Assembly (NCBI RefSeq): GCF_016722925.1
Contig: NZ_JAEQNC010000001.1
Coordinates: 1-64,000, forward strand
Source: Phytoamicus setariae
GTDB lineage: Bacteria > Pseudomonadota > Alphaproteobacteria > Rhizobiales > Rhizobiaceae
Reading direction: 5' to 3'
Length of the DNA stretch: 64,000 nucleotides
This document shows positions 35,875-44,636 of the stretch, piece by piece. Made by a program: the position numbers and the translations under genes. The notes beneath the pieces were generated by a model, which made no database searches, was not told the origin of the DNA, and was given only the letters and a program-made list of their open reading frames with translations. The number at the start of each line of letters is the position of its first letter. Within the stretch, counting starts at the first letter, position 1.

Positions 35875-38118
35875 ATGCGTTTGCTTGCCCCAAAGTCCCT
35901 GGCGACAAAATTGCTTCTCGTAACCGGAGCAACGGTCGCCACATTGCTCCTTGCATCCAGTTTCTTCCAGATTTCCCAAACCCGTGACCGGGTCAGCACG
36001 CTGATCAACACGCAGGCCGAAACCGAAGCCAAGTCGATCGCGGCGGACGTGGCTGCCAGTACCGGTTCGCTCGCCAGTGCGGCCCGCACCATGGCCGGTA
36101 TTATCGCGCATGGACAAAAGTCCGGAGCGCTTGATCGCAAGGGCGTGGTCAAGATCCTGAAGACGAACCTCGAACAGCATGACATGGCGTTCGGAAGCTG
36201 GTTTTCAGAAGCCCCGAAAGGATTCGACAATCTGCAGGATACGTCCAAGGGCATTTTGGAACTTGGTGCGGACAAGCTCGGTAATTTCAATCCCTATTGG
36301 ACCAAGGGCAAGAACGGCGAAGATACGTTCAGTGCATTCGACACGGACTATCAGGCTGCATGGTACCAACTCGCCGCGGAAAGCCGCAAAGGCGCGATTA
36401 CCAAGCCTTACGTGATCAGCGGACTCGAAGTCCCTACTGCGGCAAGTTCTATCGCCTATCCAGTCACGGATGGCGACAAACTGATCGGTGTAGCAGGTGT
36501 TGATGTCTCGCTTGCCGTGCTTGGCAGCAAGCTGGAAACTCTCAAGCCTTTCGGCACAGGCAAGGTGTTGCTTGTGGCGCAGGATGGCAACTGGCTGGTA
36601 GCGCCGACTCCGGCGCAGATGGGCAAGGCCTACGACGGTGCAGGGTCTGAGGAGATCAAGGCCGCGCTGGAGACCGGCAAGGTCGCTTCGGTCGCCGATA
36701 TCACCAATGAGCAGGGCGATCGCTTCAGCCGGCTCGTCTATCCTTTCAAGCTCGAAGGCCTGAATGCGTCATGGGTATTGCTGGTGGATATCCCCGAAGC
36801 TGCACTCACCGGCCCTGTCCGCGACCAGACCATGATGATGGTCGCCAGCGGCCTGCTGCTGCTGCTTGCGGTGCTGGGCGGCCTCTATTTCTCCGTTCGA
36901 AAGTTCGTGCAGAAACCGATCGAAAGCTTGATCGGCGATGTGTCGATGCTTAGCGCCGGAAAATATGATCTGAACGTTTCCGGTCAGGATCGTCAGGATG
37001 AAACCGGTGAGGTTGCGCGCGCGCTGGAAGGCTTCCGCCACAAGCTTGCAGATTCCAAGCGACACGAATCGGAAGCTGATTCGGCACGCCGCGCCACCGA
37101 GTCGGAGCGGCTGGAGACCGAAAGGGAACGCGCCGAAAACGCCCGCCAGCAGCAGTATATCGTCGCGGAAGTCGGCCGCGCCCTTGAGAAGCTATCCGGC
37201 GGTGATCTCGCGTTCCGTATCAACTCCGATTTCCCCGGCGAATATCATAGCCTGAAGAGCAACTTCAACGCAGCCCTCGATAGCCTCGAAGAGACGATCC
37301 GCATGGTCAACGGTGCTGTCGTCGCCATTGGCTCGGGCACGCACGAAATCAGCTCCGGCGCCAACGATCTGTCGCGCCGCACCGAACAACAGGCCGCCCA
37401 GCTCGAGGAGACCGCAGCCGCCCTCAACCAGCTGACGGAGCAGGTCCATTCCAGCGCGGAGAATGCCAAGACGGCGGCCAACGCGGTGCAGAAGGCGAGC
37501 AACGACGCCGAAAACTCCAGTGCTATCGTCAAGAACGCGATCGAGGCGATGCAGAACATCGAAAAGTCGTCTGGCCAGATCACCAACATCATCGGTGTGA
37601 TCGATGACATCGCCTTCCAGACCAACCTTTTGGCGCTGAACGCCGGCGTGGAAGCAGCGCGAGCCGGCGAGGCCGGCAAGGGCTTTGCCGTCGTAGCCCA
37701 GGAAGTGCGTGAGCTTGCCCAGCGCTCGGCAACGGCCGCAAAGGAAATCAAGACCTTGATCAGCGCCTCGGAGACCCAGGTCAATGACGGCGTCAGTCTT
37801 GTTGCCCGGACCGGCGATACTCTGCAGGCGATTGCCTCGCAGGTGGTGCAGATCAACGGTCTGATCCGCATGATTTCGGTCTCGGCCAGCGAGCAGGCTG
37901 TCGGCCTAAAGGAAATGAACTCGGCGATGCACCAGATGGATCAGGTGACGCAGCAGAACGCCGCGATGGTGGAGCAGACGACCGCCGCCTCGATGACGCT
38001 CGGCGAAGAGGCAGAAGGCCTCAAGAACCTGGTTGCCCGCTTCCGTACTAGCGAGCAGCGCGCCGCTGTTGCCCATACCGGCTCGCTTCGTGCGATGGCA
38101 GGCCGCATGCGGGCGTAA
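35875..38118 (+). CDS. methyl-accepting chemotaxis protein with dCache sensor
   Basis: The ATG at 35875 has a GAGG site; it gives 747 residues. The order is: membrane segment 1 (about 8-30), a periplasmic double-Cache sensor (about 35-315) with F-G-S-W-F-S-E-A-P and [12 protein letters not shown], membrane segment 2 (about 322-342, [11 protein letters not shown]), HAMP units, a charged coiled coil, and a signalling domain with the hairpin tip [17 protein letters not shown]. The C-terminus lacks the N-W-E-T-F-type receptor-modification tail. dCache domains commonly bind amino acids or organic acids; the ligand is unknown. A terminator follows. Confidence 0.93.
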   Translation: MRLLAPKSLATKLLLVTGATVATLLLASSFFQISQTRDRVSTLINTQAETEAKSIAADVAASTGSLASAARTMAGIIAHGQKSGALDRKGVVKILKTNLEQHDMAFGSWFSEAPKGFDNLQDTSKGILELGADKLGNFNPYWTKGKNGEDTFSAFDTDYQAAWYQLAAESRKGAITKPYVISGLEVPTAASSIAYPVTDGDKLIGVAGVDVSLAVLGSKLETLKPFGTGKVLLVAQDGNWLVAPTPAQMGKAYDGAGSEEIKAALETGKVASVADITNEQGDRFSRLVYPFKLEGLNASWVLLVDIPEAALTGPVRDQTMMMVASGLLLLLAVLGGLYFSVRKFVQKPIESLIGDVSMLSAGKYDLNVSGQDRQDETGEVARALEGFRHKLADSKRHESEADSARRATESERLETERERAENARQQQYIVAEVGRALEKLSGGDLAFRINSDFPGEYHSLKSNFNAALDSLEETIRMVNGAVVAIGSGTHEISSGANDLSRRTEQQAAQLEETAAALNQLTEQVHSSAENAKTAANAVQKASNDAENSSAIVKNAIEAMQNIEKSSGQITNIIGVIDDIAFQTNLLALNAGVEAARAGEAGKGFAVVAQEVRELAQRSATAAKEIKTLISASETQVNDGVSLVARTGDTLQAIASQVVQINGLIRMISVSASEQAVGLKEMNSAMHQMDQVTQQNAAMVEQTTAASMTLGEEAEGLKNLVARFRTSEQRAAVAHTGSLRAMAGRMRA

Positions 38119-38146
38119 GCCGAACGCAAACGGACTGCTTGCAAAT

Positions 38147-38177
38147 GGCCCCGGTGGATCTCCACCGGGGCCTTTCT
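38147..38177 (+). terminator. terminator between the chemoreceptor and nucleoside hydrolase genes
   Basis: A 12-base perfect inverted repeat (38147-38158 with 38161-38172) is followed by TTTCT. It lies between convergent genes and may act on both. Confidence 0.8.
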
Positions 38178-38184
38178 CATTGGA

Positions 38185-39129
38185 TCAGAGCCGGGCCACA
38201 CGCTCGGTCAGTAGGTCGAAGAAGCCCTGCGCGTCGACGTCCTTGAGAACGAGCGCGTTGGTCGGTCTGTTGGTCACCTTCCACCAGTCGATAACCGTTG
38301 CGCCGAGGGTGAGTTCGGAACTGGTCTCGATTTCGACATTGCATTCGCGGCCGGCAAAAAGCTCCGGCTTGATGAGATAGGCAATGGTGGTGGGGTCGTG
38401 CAGGGGGCCGCCGTCCGAGCCGTACTTCTCGATGTCGAAACGTTCGAAGAAATCGAGCATTTCGGCCAACGCGACGGCAGGCCGGGTGCCCAGCGCGCGG
38501 ATTTTCTCGACGCGGTGCTTGAGCGTCAGAACCTTGTGGGTCAGGTCGAGCGTGATCAGCACAAGCCGTATGCCGGACTGGAAAACCATGTCTGCAGCTT
38601 CAGGGTCTACATAGATGTTGAATTCCGCCGCCGGCGTGATGTTGCCGGCTTCGAAGTAGCCGCCACCCATGATGACGATTTCCTTGATCCTGGGGCCGAT
38701 ATCCGGTGCCTTGATCAAGGCTGCGGCGACGTTGGTGAGCGGGCCAAGGGTGCACAACGTCACCGTGCCGGCGGGTTCGCGCCGCAGCGTATCGATGATG
38801 AAATCGACACCATGTTCGGGCTGCAGCGGCATGGTCGGCTCAAAGAGTTCCGGGCCGTTCAGGCCGGTCGCGCCATGGACATGCTCTGCCGATACCGGCT
38901 TTCGCTTCAGCGGGCGGTCCGAGCCCGCATAGATCTTGACGTCGGGGCGATTTGCAAACTCGCAGACGATCCGGGCGTTCTTGGTGGTCAGGGCAAGCGG
39001 AACATTTCCGGCAACCGTGGTGATGCCGAGCACCTCGACCTCTTCGGGAGAGCCGAGAGCCAGCATGAGTGCGGCTGCATCGTCCTGGCCGGGGTCTGTG
39101 TCGATAATGATTTTGCGGGGACTGCCCAT
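38185..39129 (-). CDS. inosine-uridine-type nucleoside hydrolase
   Basis: The 314-residue enzyme should split ribonucleosides into base and ribose in the cytosol. The calcium-binding N-terminus is I-I-I-D-T-D-P-G-Q-D-D-A-A-A-L, and the C-terminal active-site phrase is G-P-L-H-D-P-T-T-I-A-Y. L-G-P-L-T-N-V-A and the acidic E-F-N-I-Y-V-D-P-E-A-A are also typical. An AAGGAA site precedes the ATG. Released ribose could be used by the ribokinase encoded nearby. Confidence 0.92.
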   Translation of the reverse strand: MGSPRKIIIDTDPGQDDAAALMLALGSPEEVEVLGITTVAGNVPLALTTKNARIVCEFANRPDVKIYAGSDRPLKRKPVSAEHVHGATGLNGPELFEPTMPLQPEHGVDFIIDTLRREPAGTVTLCTLGPLTNVAAALIKAPDIGPRIKEIVIMGGGYFEAGNITPAAEFNIYVDPEAADMVFQSGIRLVLITLDLTHKVLTLKHRVEKIRALGTRPAVALAEMLDFFERFDIEKYGSDGGPLHDPTTIAYLIKPELFAGRECNVEIETSSELTLGATVIDWWKVTNRPTNALVLKDVDAQGFFDLLTERVARL

Positions 39130-39201
39130 ATACTGAATTCCTTATGTTTTCGTCATCCGGTGGACGCGACTATGGTCTGCCGATCCTGACGATGCAAGCG
39201 T

Positions 39202-39230
39202 CTTGCAAGTCTTACCAACAGGCCCCATAT
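39202..39230 (+). promoter_or_regulatory. RpoH (sigma-32)-type promoter of hsp20
   Basis: CTTGCAA at 39202-39208 and CCCCATAT at 39223-39230 are separated by 14 bases. These match the heat-shock sigma consensus (CTTGAA, then CCCCATNT) closely, including the invariant CCCCAT. Transcription should start near 39237, about 60 bases before the hsp20 start. Confidence 0.75.
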
Positions 39231-39240
39231 GTTGTGGTGT

Positions 39241-39291
39241 CGGGCGCTTGAACAAGGCCCGGCGATTGTCGCTTGCAGCCAAGGACAAGGA
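39241..39291 (+). promoter_or_regulatory. ROSE-like RNA thermometer in the hsp20 leader
   Basis: The leader can form two hairpins. The first pairs 39241-39245 with 39257-39261, with a bulged G and an inner CTT/AAG stem. The second pairs TTGTC (39266-39270) with GACAA (39284-39288), and CTTG (39272-39275) with CAAG (39280-39283), leaving G39271 bulged. This second stem buries part of AAGGACAAGG, the ribosome site region. The strand opposite carries UCGCU, matching the U-Y-G-C-U core of ROSE elements, in which a bulged G is required for temperature sensing. An out-of-frame ATGAGATGA mini-frame (39292) overlaps the true start. Confidence 0.68.
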
Positions 39292-39296
39292 ATGAG

Positions 39297-39728
39297 ATGA
39301 CGAGAGTTACGCCTTTTGCTAGCCCGCTTTTGCTGGGGTTCGATGCGATGGAGAAGACGCTTGAGCGTCTTGCCAAGAGCAACGATGGCTACCCGCCATA
39401 CAATATCGAGAGACTGAAGGCCGATCCTTCGCTCGATGAGCCCGAGAGATTGCGGATCACCCTCGCGGTGGCCGGCTTCGCTGAAGAAGATCTCGATGTC
39501 ACCACGGAAGAGAACCAGTTGCTTATCCGTGGGCGTCAAAACGATCAGGGCGAAAAGGAGTATCTTCACCGTGGCATTGCCTCACGCCAGTTCCAACGCT
39601 GTTTCATGCTTGCAGACGGAATGAAAGTTGTCGGAGCGGTCCTCAAGAATGGACTTCTGTCGGTTGACCTTATTCGCCCCGAGCCCGAGCGCATGGTAAG
39701 AAAAATTAACATTTCTGTTTCAGAATGA
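39297..39728 (+). CDS. small heat shock protein, Hsp20/IbpA family
   Basis: This chaperone has 143 residues from the ATG at 39297, which follows AAGGA by 5 bases; an in-frame TTG at 39273 lies inside the thermometer stem and is unlikely. The alpha-crystallin core includes Y-P-P-Y-N-I-E, I-T-L-A-V-A-G-F-A-E-E-D-L-D-V and L-L-I-R-G-R-Q, followed by Y-L-H-R-G-I-A-S-R-Q-F. The final strand is L-L-S-V-D-L-I-R-P. It should hold unfolded proteins in the cytosol. The upstream sigma-32-type promoter and ROSE-like leader point to heat control at both levels. A DUF1150 gene follows closely. Confidence 0.93.
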   Translation: MTRVTPFASPLLLGFDAMEKTLERLAKSNDGYPPYNIERLKADPSLDEPERLRITLAVAGFAEEDLDVTTEENQLLIRGRQNDQGEKEYLHRGIASRQFQRCFMLADGMKVVGAVLKNGLLSVDLIRPEPERMVRKINISVSE

Positions 39729-39778
39729 CATGGTGGGAGAATCCCTCCCGCGTCTTCTGAATGAGAAGGAGGCACAAG

Positions 39779-40036
39779 ATGGCCACGAGAGCTACGCTCG
39801 ACAGACTGACAAGAAACGAATTCGCCCATCTCGGGGCCGGCAAGGTCGGTTACATCAGGAAGATGAGGTCGGAAGACGTTTCGCGTGTGTTCCCCGAAGC
39901 GCCCGATCTCAATCCGGGACTGGATCTCTGGGCGCTATTCGGCGCCGACGGCACGCCGATTCTCCTGACCGACAACCGCTCTTCGACCTTCTACAAGGCC
40001 GCCGAAGACGAGTTGACGACTGTCAGTCTGCACTGA
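39779..40036 (+). CDS. DUF1150 protein
   Basis: The ATG at 39779 follows a GAAGGAGG site. The 85-residue protein reads L-G-A-G-K-V-G-Y-I-R-K-M-R-S-E-D and L-W-A-L-F-G-A-D-G-T-P-I-L-L-T-D-N-R, the DUF1150 pattern. Function is unknown. It lies 50 bases after hsp20 on the same strand with no terminator visible between them, so it is probably part of the heat-shock transcript. Its stop codon sits inside a hairpin. Confidence 0.85.
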   Translation: MATRATLDRLTRNEFAHLGAGKVGYIRKMRSEDVSRVFPEAPDLNPGLDLWALFGADGTPILLTDNRSSTFYKAAEDELTTVSLH

Positions 40037-40041
40037 CAGTC
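40018..40041. terminator. hairpin overlapping the DUF1150 stop codon
   Basis: A perfect 10-base-pair stem (40018-40027 with 40032-40041) with a 4-base loop contains the stop codon at 40034-40036. It separates the convergent DUF1150 and trmB genes. A second small GCAG-TTTT-CTGC repeat follows. No long T-run is present. Confidence 0.6.
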
Positions 40042-40058
40042 GGGGGCAGTTTTCTGCC

Positions 40059-40772
40059 TTACCGCTTGCGGAATGTCAGATATGCGGAGGATCTTCCTTC
40101 GCGCCGCGCCTTGGCCTCATAGCGGGTGCTTGGCCAATTCGGGTAGGGCGTTAGCCAGTCGCTTGCATTGTCAGCCAACCACTCGAAGCCGTCATTGCGG
40201 CTGACATGTTGAAGCGTCCAGTTGACATAGGTATCGATGTCGGACGCAAAGCAGAAAAGACCGCCGGGCTTGAGCACGCGGTGAAATCTCTTCAAATTCA
40301 CATCCGAGACGAAGCGTCGCTTCCAGTGTTTCTTCTTCGGCCAGGGGTCGGGATAGAGAAGGTCGATCTGATCTAGGCACGCTGCCGGCAGCCAGTCCAG
40401 CACCACGGTCGCATCGTCGTCGTGCAGGCGAATGTTCCTGAGGTCGCGGGCTTCCACCTGTGCGAGAAGCTTCGCCATGGAATTGACGAACGGCTCCACG
40501 CCGATAAACCCGGTTTCGGGATTTTCGACAGCGCGATGAATCAGGTGCTCGCCGCCGCCAAACCCGATTTCCATGCGGATCCTGCTGACGGCAACAGGGT
40601 AGAGTGTAGCTAGGTCGGTCGGAGCCGGATTGCTCAGATCCAGTCGAAGTGCGGACAGTTCTTCCTCGAACAGCCGCACTTGATTGGTGCGCAAGGGCTT
40701 GCCCTTGCGCCTTCCGAAGAACGCTTCGGTCGAACGTGACCGACGCTCCTGATTGTCATCCTTCGGGCTCAC
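40059..40772 (-). CDS. trmB: tRNA (guanine-N7)-methyltransferase
   Basis: TrmB methylates G46 of tRNAs using SAM. The 237-residue protein has the SAM-binding turn I-G-F-G-G-G-E-H-L, the acidic E-P-F-V-N, and the signature [13 protein letters not shown] with the following R-R-F-V. It starts inside the metK stop (ATGA overlap), pairing a SAM user with the SAM-making gene, an order seen in other rhizobia. Confidence 0.94.
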   Translation of the reverse strand: MSPKDDNQERRSRSTEAFFGRRKGKPLRTNQVRLFEEELSALRLDLSNPAPTDLATLYPVAVSRIRMEIGFGGGEHLIHRAVENPETGFIGVEPFVNSMAKLLAQVEARDLRNIRLHDDDATVVLDWLPAACLDQIDLLYPDPWPKKKHWKRRFVSDVNLKRFHRVLKPGGLFCFASDIDTYVNWTLQHVSRNDGFEWLADNASDWLTPYPNWPSTRYEAKARREGRSSAYLTFRKR

Positions 40773-42010
40773 GCGGTGATGGCTTCCTTGAGCGGCTTGA
40801 CCAGATCAAGCTTTTCCCAAGAGAACGAGCCGTCGCGGCCAGCCTTGCGGCCGAAGTGGCCGTAGGACGACGTCTTGGCATAGATCGGCTTGTTGAGGTT
40901 GAGGTGGCGACGGATGCCGGATGGAGACAGGTCGATCACCTTGCGGATCGCAGCTTCCACCTGGTCCTCGGTCACCTTGTTGCCGGTGCCGTGCAGATCG
41001 ACATAGACCGACAGCGGCTGGGCGACGCCGATGGCGTAGGAGAGCTGGATGGTGCAACGATCAGCCAGGCCAGCGGCAACCACATTCTTGGCGAGGTAGC
41101 GGGCGACGTAGGCTGCGGAGCGGTCGACCTTGGTCGTGTCCTTGCCGGAGAACGCGCCGCCGCCATGCGGGGCTGCGCCGCCGTAAGTGTCGACGATGAT
41201 CTTGCGGCCGGTCAGGCCCGCATCGCCATCCGGTCCGCCAATCACGAACTTGCCAGTCGGATTGATGTACCAGTTGCAATCTGCGGCGATCGGCAGGGTA
41301 CCCAACGCTTCGCGAATATAGGGCTCGACGACTTCGCGCACCTTCTTGGAATCCCAGTCCGCATCGAGATGCTGGGTGGAGAGCACGATCGAGGTAGCCT
41401 CGGCCGGCTTGCCATCGACATAGCGTACGGTCACCTGGCTCTTGGCGTCGGGGCCGAGCTTGCCGGCATCGCCTTCGCCCTTCCGGCGGGCTTCGGACAG
41501 CAGCTGCAGGATGCGGTGCGAGTAGTAGATCGGTGCCGGCATCAGGTCCGGCGTCTCGTTGCAGGCGTAACCGAACATGATGCCCTGGTCACCCGCGCCT
41601 TCCTCACCCTGCTGGTCGGCGGCGCTATCGACGCCCTGCGCGATGTCTGCCGATTGCGAGTGCAGCAGGACGTCGATCTTGGCGGTCCTCCAGTGGAAGC
41701 CATCCTGCTCGTAGCCGATGTCGCGGATTGCCTTGCGCGCCGCAGCCTTGAACTTCGACGGGTTGATCTGGTCGTGTCCGTTCTTGTCCTTCTTGAGCAG
41801 GCTGCTCGGCAGGCGGACTTCACCGGCGATCACGACCCTATTGGTCGTCGCCAGCGTTTCGCAGGCGATGCGAACCGACCACGGATCTGTATTGGTTTTC
41901 AGGGCCTCGCGGTAGACGAGGTCAACGATTTCATCCGAAATCCGGTCGCAAACCTTGTCCGGGTGACCCTCGGATACGGATTCGCTGGTGAAGAGATAGC
42001 TGGAGCGCAT
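40769..42010 (-). CDS. metK: S-adenosylmethionine synthetase
   Basis: MetK makes SAM from methionine and ATP. The start at 42010 (GGGAAGAT site) gives the family N-terminus [16 protein letters not shown] and 413 residues; the longer frame to 42073 has no family match. Other signatures are [12 protein letters not shown] and [14 protein letters not shown]. Length is slightly above the E. coli enzyme, as usual in alphaproteobacteria. A near-perfect 20-base palindrome lies 74 bases upstream and is the likely control site. No SAM-II riboswitch pattern was found. Confidence 0.96.
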   Translation of the reverse strand: MRSSYLFTSESVSEGHPDKVCDRISDEIVDLVYREALKTNTDPWSVRIACETLATTNRVVIAGEVRLPSSLLKKDKNGHDQINPSKFKAAARKAIRDIGYEQDGFHWRTAKIDVLLHSQSADIAQGVDSAADQQGEEGAGDQGIMFGYACNETPDLMPAPIYYSHRILQLLSEARRKGEGDAGKLGPDAKSQVTVRYVDGKPAEATSIVLSTQHLDADWDSKKVREVVEPYIREALGTLPIAADCNWYINPTGKFVIGGPDGDAGLTGRKIIVDTYGGAAPHGGGAFSGKDTTKVDRSAAYVARYLAKNVVAAGLADRCTIQLSYAIGVAQPLSVYVDLHGTGNKVTEDQVEAAIRKVIDLSPSGIRRHLNLNKPIYAKTSSYGHFGRKAGRDGSFSWEKLDLVKPLKEAITA

Positions 42011-42083
42011 GCGGGATCTTCCCTCAATGAAAAATAACGACGCATGTGTAGTCATTCCCCCATCGAAAAACAAGCGCAGAAGG

Positions 42084-42103
42084 ACATAAATATATCTTTA
42101 TGT
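42084..42103 (-). promoter_or_regulatory. operator-like palindrome upstream of metK
   Basis: The sequence ACATAAATATATCTTTATGT is palindromic at all but one base pair, with 7-base perfect outer arms. It lies 74-93 bases before the metK start. The form CATAAAGATAT-CTTTATG is one I associate with ArsR-type regulators of the SAM/methionine cycle in alphaproteobacteria (from memory). Binding is inferred. Confidence 0.6.
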
Positions 42104-42155
42104 GATCAGTTTTGCGTGACTGTTCGCCGCTTTGACAGACGGTAATTTCCGGTGT

Positions 42156-43037
42156 TCAGAACCTTGTCATCGCTGGGCCGAGCAGCCAGTTTTTGAAGGT
42201 TTTCATGGCAGGCGTCGGGGTGCGCGATTTTAGGCGCGTCAGCCAGTATTTGCCCCTCGACGTATAGATCCGGAATGGCTGCTCTATCGATCCGTTGAGC
42301 AACAGGCGCGAGAACATCGATGGCGGTGCGAGCGCAATGCCCATGCCCTGGACCGCCGCCTCCATCATGGCCAGCGAGGAATCGAAAACGATGCCCTTGG
42401 TGCCTGCATGGGGCGGAGAGACGCCTGCGGCATCGAACCAGCCGCTCCATTCGTCGCCGCGATAGGAGCGCAGCATCGGATAGTCAGTCACTGCGATCGG
42501 GGTATGAAGATTGCGGGCGATCTGCGGGATGCAGAGCGGGCTGAGAGGCGCCTCGAACAACGGGTATGCCTCGGTTCCGTGCCAGGCGCCGTCTCCGAAC
42601 CGAATGGCGTAATCGAGCCCTTCGGCCGCGATGTCGGTGCGATTGTTGTTGGTCGAAAGCCGGATATCGATCGTGGGGAAACGGTCGCGGAAATCACCGA
42701 GACGGGGCAGCAACCAGCCCACTGCAAAGGTGCCGACGGCACCGATGGTCAGGACTTCCTGCAAATGGCCGTTTTCAAAACGTTCGACGACGTCGGCCAT
42801 GCGATCGAACGAATCCTTGAGTACTGGCAGCAAGGCCTGTCCTTCTTCCGTGATCATCAAGCCACGTGGCAAACGCTTGAACAACGGGGTTTTCAGCCGC
42901 TCTTCCAGCAGTTTCACCTGGTGGCTGACGGCGGCCTGCGTGACGCGGAGTTCGATGGCCGCGCGCGTGAAGCTCAGATGCCGGGCGGACGCTTCAAAGG
43001 CCCTGAGCGCGTTGAGGGGAAGGTAGGGTCTTACCAT
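42156..43037 (-). CDS. ampR: LysR-family regulator, AmpR-like
   Basis: The 293-residue protein begins V-R-P-Y-L-P-L-N-A-L-R-A-F-E-A-S-A-R-H-L-S-F-T-R-A-A, nearly the AmpR signature, with V-T-Q-A-A-V-S-H-Q-V-K-L-L-E-E in the recognition helix region. The effector domain has G-A-V-G-T-F-A-V-G-W-L-L-P-R-L. AmpR senses muropeptides and switches on a divergent beta-lactamase gene. Here the divergent neighbour is a class D enzyme, 115 bases away, which supports the name. GcvA-like regulators share part of the N-terminus, so context carries part of the call. Confidence 0.85.
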   Translation of the reverse strand: MVRPYLPLNALRAFEASARHLSFTRAAIELRVTQAAVSHQVKLLEERLKTPLFKRLPRGLMITEEGQALLPVLKDSFDRMADVVERFENGHLQEVLTIGAVGTFAVGWLLPRLGDFRDRFPTIDIRLSTNNNRTDIAAEGLDYAIRFGDGAWHGTEAYPLFEAPLSPLCIPQIARNLHTPIAVTDYPMLRSYRGDEWSGWFDAAGVSPPHAGTKGIVFDSSLAMMEAAVQGMGIALAPPSMFSRLLLNGSIEQPFRIYTSRGKYWLTRLKSRTPTPAMKTFKNWLLGPAMTRF

Positions 43038-43152
43038 CGTGGGTATCTGAAGGCCTAATTTTGCTTGGGTCAGGCACGAGATAACATCGTTTGCGACCCC
43101 CGCTCAATCAATCTAGCTAATGGCTCATCGAAAATCAGAAAATGAGGACTGC

Positions 43153-43971
43153 GTGGTGAAAAAGCCGAGAATTGCAAATCTGGTGGCAATGTTGTGCGTT
43201 CTGCTGCCGTTGTCGCCTGCATTGGCAGCCGAAGACGCGGCTGAGTGCACGTTGATCGTCGATCAGCCTTCCGGCAAGACGCTTTACCGCGACGGCACAT
43301 GCGATCAGCGCTTCACGCCGATGTCGTCGTTCAAGCTTCCGCTGGCGGTTATCGGTTTCGATGCCGGCATTCTGAAAAGTGAACATCAGCCTCGCTGGGA
43401 CTACAAGCCGGAATTCAAGGCCAGCAAGCGCGAACGGAAATCCGTCGATCCGACGATCTGGGAGAAGGATTCGATCGTCTGGTACTCGCAGGAGATCACA
43501 CGCAAGCTCGGCGACCGGAAATTTGCCGACTATGTCGCCAAGTTCGGTTATGGGAACGCAGATGTTGCCGGCAGGCCCGGCGAAAACAATGGCCTGACGC
43601 ATTCCTGGCTGATGTCGTCGCTGGTTATTTCGCCGGACGAACAGGCCGCATTCCTCAGGCGTTTGCTGGGGGGAGACTTGCCCGTGAACGCCAAGGCGGT
43701 GGAAATGACCCGAAAGGTCATCCCGACTTTCGAAAGCGGCGATGGCTGGACCGTGCAGGGAAAGACCGGGAGCGGTTGGCTTAGGAACGGCAAGGGCAGG
43801 ATCGACAAAAGCCACCCGATCGGCTGGTTCGTCGGCTGGGCTGAGAACGATGGCCGCCGTCTGGTCTTCGTGCGAATGAAGATCGGCGTTCCCGATACGG
43901 ATTTGCCGCCAGGGCCGGCGCTTAGGGCCACTTTCCTGAAGGAATTGCCGGAGCTGATGGAGAAGCTTTAA
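43153..43971 (+). CDS. class D (OXA-type) beta-lactamase
   Basis: This is a periplasmic serine beta-lactamase. A GAGG site favours GTG at 43153 or 43156; the ATG at 43120 lacks one. A signal peptide follows (L-V-A-M-L-C-V-L-L-P-L-S-P-A-L-A). Class D motifs are complete: active-site S-S-F-K, S-I-V (S-x-V), Y-G-N and K-T-G-S-G-W. The context D-S-I-V-W-Y-S-Q-E-I-T-R-K-L-G and H-S-W-L-M-S-S-L also match OXA enzymes. Y-G-N and W-L rule out class A or C. It diverges from an AmpR-like gene, suggesting inducible expression; the substrate range cannot be read from sequence. Confidence 0.92.
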   Translation: MVKKPRIANLVAMLCVLLPLSPALAAEDAAECTLIVDQPSGKTLYRDGTCDQRFTPMSSFKLPLAVIGFDAGILKSEHQPRWDYKPEFKASKRERKSVDPTIWEKDSIVWYSQEITRKLGDRKFADYVAKFGYGNADVAGRPGENNGLTHSWLMSSLVISPDEQAAFLRRLLGGDLPVNAKAVEMTRKVIPTFESGDGWTVQGKTGSGWLRNGKGRIDKSHPIGWFVGWAENDGRRLVFVRMKIGVPDTDLPPGPALRATFLKELPELMEKL

Positions 43972-44016
43972 GGCATATCTAGCCCAAATCTATGGCTGAG
44001 CGTGCCTTTGACCCGG

Positions 44017-44050
44017 TTGCGGACCTGCCATTTTCTGTCCAGGTCCGCAA
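44017..44050. terminator. hairpin between convergent bla and praR-like genes
   Basis: Perfect 11-base arms (44017-44027 with 44040-44050) flank a 12-base loop. It lies between two genes that converge and could end both, though neither strand has a strong T-run. Confidence 0.55.
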
Positions 44051-44068
44051 TCGCAGGGCATGATCGGT

Positions 44069-44491
44069 TTATTCGGCTTCGGCCTCGGCAGCCAAAGCCT
44101 TGACGAGATCCACAAGCTTGCGGCGCACCTTCTGATCATTGATCTTCACGAAAGCGCGATTGAGCTGCAGACCTTCGGATGAAGACAGGAAGTCAACCAC
44201 ATAATTTGAGCTGGAAGCTTCCGCCATGCCGGCGGGGCTGTTTGCGGGATTGCCGTCCGGGGCGTCTTCAAAGAAGAAGGATACCGGGACGTTCAGAATG
44301 CCGGAAATCGCTTGCAAGCGGCTGGCGCCGACGCGATTTGTGCCTTTTTCGTACTTCTGGATCTGCTGGAAAGTGATGCCGAGGGCTTCCCCCAGCTTTT
44401 CCTGGCTCATACCGAGCATCGTACGGCGCAGGCGAATCCGGCTACCGACATGTATGTCGATTGGGTTTGGCTTCTTCTTGTTTTCGATCAT
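44069..44491 (-). CDS. XRE-family regulator, PraR/PhrR-like
   Basis: The 140-residue protein has an N-terminal helix-turn-helix: I-D-I-H-V-G-S-R-I-R-L-R-R, S-Q-E-K-L-G-E-A-L-G-I-T-F-Q-Q-I-Q-K-Y-E. This matches the rhizobial PraR/PhrR group (PraR controls biofilm and quorum-sensing genes in Rhizobium leguminosarum and symbiotic traits in Azorhizobium; from memory). The C-terminal part is helical and ends in A-E-A-E-A-E. It sits between lnt and metK, the usual rhizobial position, but here the ampR-bla pair separates it from metK. An AGGA site precedes the ATG and a hairpin lies in its leader. Confidence 0.85.
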   Translation of the reverse strand: MIENKKKPNPIDIHVGSRIRLRRTMLGMSQEKLGEALGITFQQIQKYEKGTNRVGASRLQAISGILNVPVSFFFEDAPDGNPANSPAGMAEASSSNYVVDFLSSSEGLQLNRAFVKINDQKVRRKLVDLVKALAAEAEAE

Positions 44492-44517
44492 GTTAGTGTC
44501 CTATTGGTGGTAGGGTA

Positions 44518-44539
44518 GCCTTTGCTGCCCGGCAAAGGC
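44518..44539 (-). other. hairpin in the leader of the PraR-like gene
   Basis: A perfect 8-base-pair stem (44518-44525 with 44532-44539) with a 6-base loop lies 26 bases before the start codon on the minus strand. No T-run follows. It could affect translation or mRNA stability; the role is inferred. Confidence 0.45.
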
Positions 44540-44636
44540 ATAAGCGCTAACGCTGCGTTGTAAGCTATCGATTGAGAACTTTTCACCATCGCGGGAACGA
44601 CCCGCTAAATATACTATGCCTTTTTAGGGGTTTTGG

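Noticed and set aside
42011-42155. SAM-II or other SAM riboswitch upstream of metK
   Set aside because: I looked for the SAM-II pseudoknot segments and did not find them. The palindrome at 42084-42103 is better read as a protein-binding site.
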